A stretch of 64,000 nt of DNA, from the NCBI GenBank assembly GCA_947645675.1, contig CANSDP010000001.1, positions 62,001 through 126,000 of the forward strand, given 5' to 3'. This document shows positions 59,088 through 64,000 of the stretch, in pieces (the first letter of the stretch is position 1; each line of letters begins with the position of its first letter). Below the pieces are notes generated by a model. That model saw only the letters and a list, made by a program, of their open reading frames with translations. It made no database searches and was not told the DNA's origin. The DNA is from an uncultured Bacillota bacterium (GTDB lineage Bacteria; Bacillota; Clostridia; Oscillospirales; Oscillospiraceae). Both the position numbers and the translations under genes were made by a program.

Positions 59088-62000
59088 TTATTTCCGGTTC
59101 AGGTATTTCACATATCGGGCCAGAATTGAGGCAGACTGGGCGCGGGTGGTGCTGGCGCCGGGGGCGATAGAGCCGTCTCCATAACCGCTGAGGATACCAT
59201 TTTCCACGGCCCATTGGACCGCGTCCCGGGCATAGGGGCTGATCTCGCCGGCGTCATAGAACCAGAATTCCCGGCCAGCGGGGGTGGGGCTGCCGGCGTA
59301 GCGGTACAGCATGGTGACAAACTGTTCCCGGGTGGCGTAGCCGTCTGGGTTCTGGCCGTCGCTGATCCCGTGGGCCGCCGCCCAGGCCATGCCTTTGCCG
59401 TAGGCATCTCCAGAGGTGTCCGCGCCGTCCAGCCGGGCCAGCACGGTGGTCAGCATAGCCCGGCTCAGGAGGGTCTCGGGGCCGAAGGCAGCGGCGGTTT
59501 CACCCACGAATAGCTCCCGGGCGGTAACAAAGGCGATGGACTCCTCGGCCCAGTGGCCGCTGGTATCATCGAAGCTGCGAACGTTGTCCCGCAGGCGCAC
59601 CGTGGCTCCATCAGGAACACTGACGGTGATCTGTCCGTCGTCCAGGACGGCGGTTTTTAACATAGTCTCATTACCGTCCTTGTCCACCAGGTAGGCCACG
59701 GTGGTGACAGACCCCTCGGCGGGGATCTCTATCGGGACGGGCCGGCTGGCGCCGGTGTGGACGGTGATGTCAGCCACCGCGTCGGACAGTGAGGAGACGG
59801 GCAGGGCGGGGATGGGCAGGGGAACGGCGTCCCCCTCGGCCCCCTGAATCACCTTGGAGGGGAGCCGGACCTCCGCTTGGGCACTGCTCAAGGTTGTGGT
59901 AACTGAGGCGGTGAGGCCGTTGGCCTGCTTAATGGCAATTTCCACCGTGCCGTTGGGGTGGTCCACCGTCTTGATGGTGGAGCCGTCCTTCGCCGTGTCC
60001 AGAATGACGACGGTGCCGTCCTCCTTAGACTCAACCACCGTCTTGGAGCCGTCAGGCCGCTTGGTGGTCTCGGTCGTGGCGCCGGTGGTCTTGTTTACGC
60101 TGGTGACAGTGGTAGAACCGTCTGGGTTCTTGACGGTGGAGCTGCTGCTGCCGGAAGAGGACCCAGAGGACCCAGAGGACCCAGAGGACCCTCCTCCCGT
60201 AGACCCGCCGCCGGTAGAGCCGCCTCCCATGGACCCTCCTCCCGTAGACCCGCCGCCCGTAGACCCGCCGCCGCTGGGAGCCGGGACGGTAACGGTCACG
60301 GAAGCGCCCGCCTTGTGGGTGGCCGTCTCCTGATACCGGACATAGTAGGTCCCGGCGGCCAGACCGGTGGTCTCACCCGCGCCGCAGCTCTGTGCGCCGG
60401 AGAAGCTGGCGCTGCCCGCGTATTCCATCCCGCCGGTGGTGCCGGTGATTTTGCCGTCCGAGCGGCCCACCGCGGTGGGCGCGCCCCCAGCGAGCCCGCT
60501 GGGGGCAGAGGGGCCATCAGCCTTGTCAATGCTCCAGGAGATGGTCTTGGAGCCCGTAGAGCCGTCCAGCCACTGATACCCGCTGACCAGCGTGGCGGAC
60601 GCCGTGTAGCTGCCCGCACCGGTTCCCTTGTGTCCGGTCAGCGTGTAGCCCGTCCCTTCGCTTACGCCGGTTTGCTCCTCGCCGGTCCATTTCAGTCCGG
60701 TGTTTGCCTGGGGGACAGGGATGATTTTGACACCGGGGTCAGGCGGCGTAACGTTACCGCCAGTAACGGTCAAGGTAAATGTATCTTTAAGCGTCCCGCT
60801 TGTTCCGTTGTATTTCTGAGGAATGGTAACGCTAACACTGTATTTGCCGGCAGAATATTGGCGGTCCGGGGTAATGAGAAGCGCGTTATCTACAACTGTC
60901 ATTGTCAGTACACCGGATTGATATGTGTAAATATAGTAGCCCGGATTGTCTGGATTTTCTCTTCTGACAAGATCTTTTCCATCTACAGCAATTGTTAAGG
61001 GGATAAAATCCAGAAATGGCCATTGTTCTGTTTCGAAGGTGGCTTCCATATCAATTTCCGCATCTTTGGCCATGGTTATTGTACAGTCATCAGGTTGAAT
61101 CTGGAAACTTGTTACACGGTTTATAGTCTCACCGGAAGACCCGCCTGATACCTTCCACTCGCCGGTATCAGAGTCCCGCTCCAGCTTTACTTCAGAACCT
61201 GTAGGAGGCAGGAGAACAAAACTGTCATCCTGAGAGTTGGGAGCCTTGATATAGGTATGATTTGTTTGAGGAGTCGTTTGGGAAGCGTTGTTGAAGATGC
61301 CTCCTATACCGACAGTCGTTTGTCCCTGCACATCACCGGTAATTTCCACGGTCTGGGACTGACCCAGTATCAGGGAGCCGCCGCCAGTGAAGTCGCCGAT
61401 TGTGCTGGTAAGTTTTGAAATATCCATCTGAGCTCCGGAGAGTACGGAGAGAGACTGTCCGTCCCGGAGGCTGCTTCCTTCTCCTAAAACCAGCTTGCCC
61501 TGTTCCATCCTTAGACTGGAAATGTTTTCAAATGTAGTCGTAGGCGTGGAATTTGGGCTTGCATTATAAATGACATTCGTCGTATCAGCGCCCGCACCGT
61601 CCACATCGGGAAGCATATTTGTGCCAGTGACAGTAACGGTACCATTTACAGTATATTTCTCAGGGTCTGGGGTTGTAGGCTTTTGTCCGTCCACATGATA
61701 TGGATTCCTCTGCTGTGCGCCGCCAGCATAAATCTTGCCCAATGCAGGCGATGTGCCGCTAAGACTCCTGTGGTTTTCAACATGAATAGTCGGATTTCCC
61801 TTGAATTCATTAGGGGTACCGTCATAGTCCTCATTTGGCCCTGGAGCGCCCATGGCCAAACTGCCAGCATAGATGCTGCACGCACCCACGACATTTGTGT
61901 TGGCGTCTCCGTTTTCGCCTCCCCGCAAATCGGTCTTTCCCTGGATTGTGACTGTGTTTCCCGTTCCAGGGGTTGGAACATCAAATGTTTCAGATTTATT

Positions 62001-62444
62001 TTTCAGAAGTGTACCACAGAAAACATTAAAAACATATCCACTGTTGCTGGCTGTTACACCATCTAGGGTCAAATTATATCCATTGGCAATAATTGCATTA
62101 TGCATGGGGGTTGTAAATGTCAACACCGTATCTTTAAAGGTCACATCCGCGCCCAGCAAAATGCCGCCCCGGTAAATACTAAGCTGTCCACCTTCTATGG
62201 TAATGCTTTTGCTTATAACCCAGGGATCATCGCTTGCGTTTGCGCTGGCACCAACCGATATGAGGCCCGAACATTTAATGATATCACCATCATTTATGGT
62301 ATGGTCTCGAAGATAAACAAACAAATCTGTGCCAGCCGTAAGTGTGTGAATGTTTCCCCCCGCCGCCAGTCCCACTGGGGGAGCTGCCGTAGAAAGCACG
62401 CAGAAGGCCAGCAAGGCCGCGATCAGCCTAAAAGTTTTTTTCAT
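59088..62444 (-). CDS. Large secreted SLH-domain surface protein with Gly/Ser linker
   Basis: Signal peptide; GGGSTGGGSTGGGSMGGGS linker; C-terminal SLH repeats (FDDTSGHWAEESIAFVTARELFVGE, FYDAGEISPYARDAVQWAVENGILSGYGDG). Confidence 0.85.
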   Translation of the reverse strand: MKKTFRLIAALLAFCVLSTAAPPVGLAAGGNIHTLTAGTDLFVYLRDHTINDGDIIKCSGLISVGASANASDDPWVISKSITIEGGQLSIYRGGILLGADVTFKDTVLTFTTPMHNAIIANGYNLTLDGVTASNSGYVFNVFCGTLLKNKSETFDVPTPGTGNTVTIQGKTDLRGGENGDANTNVVGACSIYAGSLAMGAPGPNEDYDGTPNEFKGNPTIHVENHRSLSGTSPALGKIYAGGAQQRNPYHVDGQKPTTPDPEKYTVNGTVTVTGTNMLPDVDGAGADTTNVIYNASPNSTPTTTFENISSLRMEQGKLVLGEGSSLRDGQSLSVLSGAQMDISKLTSTIGDFTGGGSLILGQSQTVEITGDVQGQTTVGIGGIFNNASQTTPQTNHTYIKAPNSQDDSFVLLPPTGSEVKLERDSDTGEWKVSGGSSGETINRVTSFQIQPDDCTITMAKDAEIDMEATFETEQWPFLDFIPLTIAVDGKDLVRRENPDNPGYYIYTYQSGVLTMTVVDNALLITPDRQYSAGKYSVSVTIPQKYNGTSGTLKDTFTLTVTGGNVTPPDPGVKIIPVPQANTGLKWTGEEQTGVSEGTGYTLTGHKGTGAGSYTASATLVSGYQWLDGSTGSKTISWSIDKADGPSAPSGLAGGAPTAVGRSDGKITGTTGGMEYAGSASFSGAQSCGAGETTGLAAGTYYVRYQETATHKAGASVTVTVPAPSGGGSTGGGSTGGGSMGGGSTGGGSTGGGSSGSSGSSGSSSGSSSSTVKNPDGSTTVTSVNKTTGATTETTKRPDGSKTVVESKEDGTVVILDTAKDGSTIKTVDHPNGTVEIAIKQANGLTASVTTTLSSAQAEVRLPSKVIQGAEGDAVPLPIPALPVSSLSDAVADITVHTGASRPVPIEIPAEGSVTTVAYLVDKDGNETMLKTAVLDDGQITVSVPDGATVRLRDNVRSFDDTSGHWAEESIAFVTARELFVGETAAAFGPETLLSRAMLTTVLARLDGADTSGDAYGKGMAWAAAHGISDGQNPDGYATREQFVTMLYRYAGSPTPAGREFWFYDAGEISPYARDAVQWAVENGILSGYGDGSIAPGASTTRAQSASILARYVKYLNRK

Positions 62445-62676
62445 GTTCAGAAATTCTCCCTTTCTAAGTGTTAAATGGGGGCAATTCTTAGAATAACATT
62501 ATAACATAAAACTTCCAACTTGACAACATATATCCTACCAAAATTATAGGAATATTATCCGGCAATATCTGCGGACCTGGAGCCCGGTCTTGAGGTTGAC
62601 GTTTACAGCCGGTAATGGTATGATGAGTGTATCAAAATATCTGCCGCTGTCCGTTTGGCGGCGGAAGGGAGCGCAT

Positions 62677-63233
62677 ATGGAACAGAAGAAATTGGCCCTG
62701 GTGGGCTGTGGATTTTTGGGAGGCATCGTGGCCGATGCCTATGCCAAGGGGCTGCTGGAGGGCTATGAGCTGGTGGGGCGTTCAGCCGGACGGCGGAGAA
62801 AACGGCGGCGCTGGCCGCGCGGACGGGCTGTAAGGCCTGCGCCTCTCTGGACGAGCTGCTGACCCTTGAGCCCGACTACGTGGTGGAGACCGCCTCGGTG
62901 GAGATGGTGAAGCGGATGGCTCTGCCGGTGCTCAGCCATGGGGCGAGCCTGGTGCTGATCTCCATCGGGGCGCTGGCAGACGAGGAGTTCCGGGCGCGGG
63001 TGGAGTCGGCGGCCCGGGAGAACGGGGTAAAGGTGCATCTGGCCTCCGGAGCGGTAGGCGGCTTCGATGTGCTGCGGACCGTTACCCTCATGGCCCAGGC
63101 CCAGGGCCTGCCGGAGACCGCCGAGATCGACGGCGTAAAGGCGCTAGTGGACATCTACTCCCGCACCTCCGCCATTGCCAGCTGGAGCGTGGTGGCCCTG
63201 CTGCGCAACCTGGCTTCGCCGATTATGATGTGA
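62677..63233 (+). pseudogene. Aspartate dehydrogenase (DUF108-type), frameshifted and probably internally deleted
   Basis: LALVGCGFLGGIVADAYAKGLLEGYELVG then frame change to AFSRTAEKTAALAARTGCKACASLDELLTLEPDYVVETASVEMVK...SGAVGGFDVLRTVTLMAQAQGLPETAEIDGVKALVDIYSRTSAIASWSVVALLRNLASPI. Confidence 0.65.
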
Positions 63234-63247
63234 CGGGAGGGCGTGTG

Positions 63248-64000
63248 ATGTTTAAAAAATTAGTGGCCATTGAGCCGGTCAGCCTGGTCCCGGAGGCGGA
63301 GCGGGCGCTGTACCAGTACGCCAAGGAGGTCGTCCTCTATCCCGACGTGCCCGGGAGCGACGAGGAGATTGCCGCCCGGATCGGCGGCGCCGATACCGTT
63401 CTGCTCAGCTACACCTCCCGTCTGAACGGCGCGGCTATGGAGCGGTGCCCCAACCTGCGCTATGTGGGGATGTGCTGTTCCCTCTACTCCGAGGAGAGCG
63501 CCAACGTGGATATCCCCTGCGCCCGCGCCCGGGGCATCGACGTGCGGGGCATTCGGGACTACGGAGACCGGGGCGTGGTGGAATATGTCCTGTGGCAGCT
63601 GATCGAGATTCTGCACGGCTTCGGCGGACGCCCCGGCTGGGAGGACCTTCCCCGCGAGCTCACCCGCCTCCGGGCCGGCGTGATCGGTCTGGGGACCTCT
63701 GGGGGTATGATCGCCGATGCCCTGCGCTTCATGGGTGCGGACGTGCGGTATTTCAGCCGGACCCGCAAGCCAGGGGCCGAGGAAAAGGGCCTGCGCTATC
63801 AGCCGATGGAGGAGCTGCTGGAGGAGTGTGAGGTGGTGTTCACCTGCCTGAACAAAAATGTGATTCTCCTCCATGAGGAGCAGCTTGCCCACCTGGGCAG
63901 CCACAAGATCATGTTCAATACCTCCATCGGCCCCGCCGCTGACCTGGCGGCGCTGTGGCATTGGCTGGACGACCCCAGCAATCTGTTCTGCTGTGACTCG
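63248..64000 (+). CDS. D-2-hydroxyacid dehydrogenase family protein, 3' truncated by window
   Basis: NAD-binding AGVIGLGTSGGMIADALRFMGADVRYFSRTRK; open to window edge. Confidence 0.8.
   Translation, partial: MFKKLVAIEPVSLVPEAERALYQYAKEVVLYPDVPGSDEEIAARIGGADTVLLSYTSRLNGAAMERCPNLRYVGMCCSLYSEESANVDIPCARARGIDVRGIRDYGDRGVVEYVLWQLIEILHGFGGRPGWEDLPRELTRLRAGVIGLGTSGGMIADALRFMGADVRYFSRTRKPGAEEKGLRYQPMEELLEECEVVFTCLNKNVILLHEEQLAHLGSHKIMFNTSIGPAADLAALWHWLDDPSNLFCCDS

Noticed and set aside
60155-60270. Regular short repeats resembling a CRISPR or minisatellite array
   Set aside because: They encode the GGGSTGGGS/SSGSSG linker of the SLH protein; no spacer-like unique segments

Overview
The window looks like a GC-rich chromosome segment from a spore-forming gut Clostridium-type bacterium (Oscillospiraceae-like; inferred from gene content). 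Core genes include rex, rsmD, coaD, a SPOCS/DUF3794-LysM (SipL-like) protein next to an un-annotated 23-codon ORF that reads as SpoVM, an MCP, rqcH, mrnC, a TPR-DUF4037-DUF4125 operon, a sugar ABC transporter with GH36 alpha-galactosidase and an amylosucrase-like GH13, a hybrid histidine kinase, a BMP-type nucleoside ABC transporter, nrdR, and several SLH/SH3 surface proteins plus an M60-type metalloprotease cut by the left edge. There are two accessory regions. At about 22.0-27.4 kb, transposase remnants and an hsdR remnant precede an intact EVE-McrB/McrC pair, with a tRNA-Leu(GAG) just beyond. At about 46.4-54.0 kb there is a decayed mobilizable element: a MobL relaxase that appears to have lost its HUH motif, an XRE fragment, a GNAT, an Rpn-type nuclease, a broken large serine recombinase, and IS remnants including a ~250-bp inverted repeat around an AT-rich orphan gene. 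The most unusual sequence-level signals are a ~210-bp array of seven consecutive hairpins (48279-48488), several with GNA triloops; the SpoVM micro-ORF; a Cys/Gly-rich 48-aa membrane micro-ORF; and an unclassified promoter-leader-terminator unit upstream of rsmD. All calls come from reading the sequence and translations; no searches were run.
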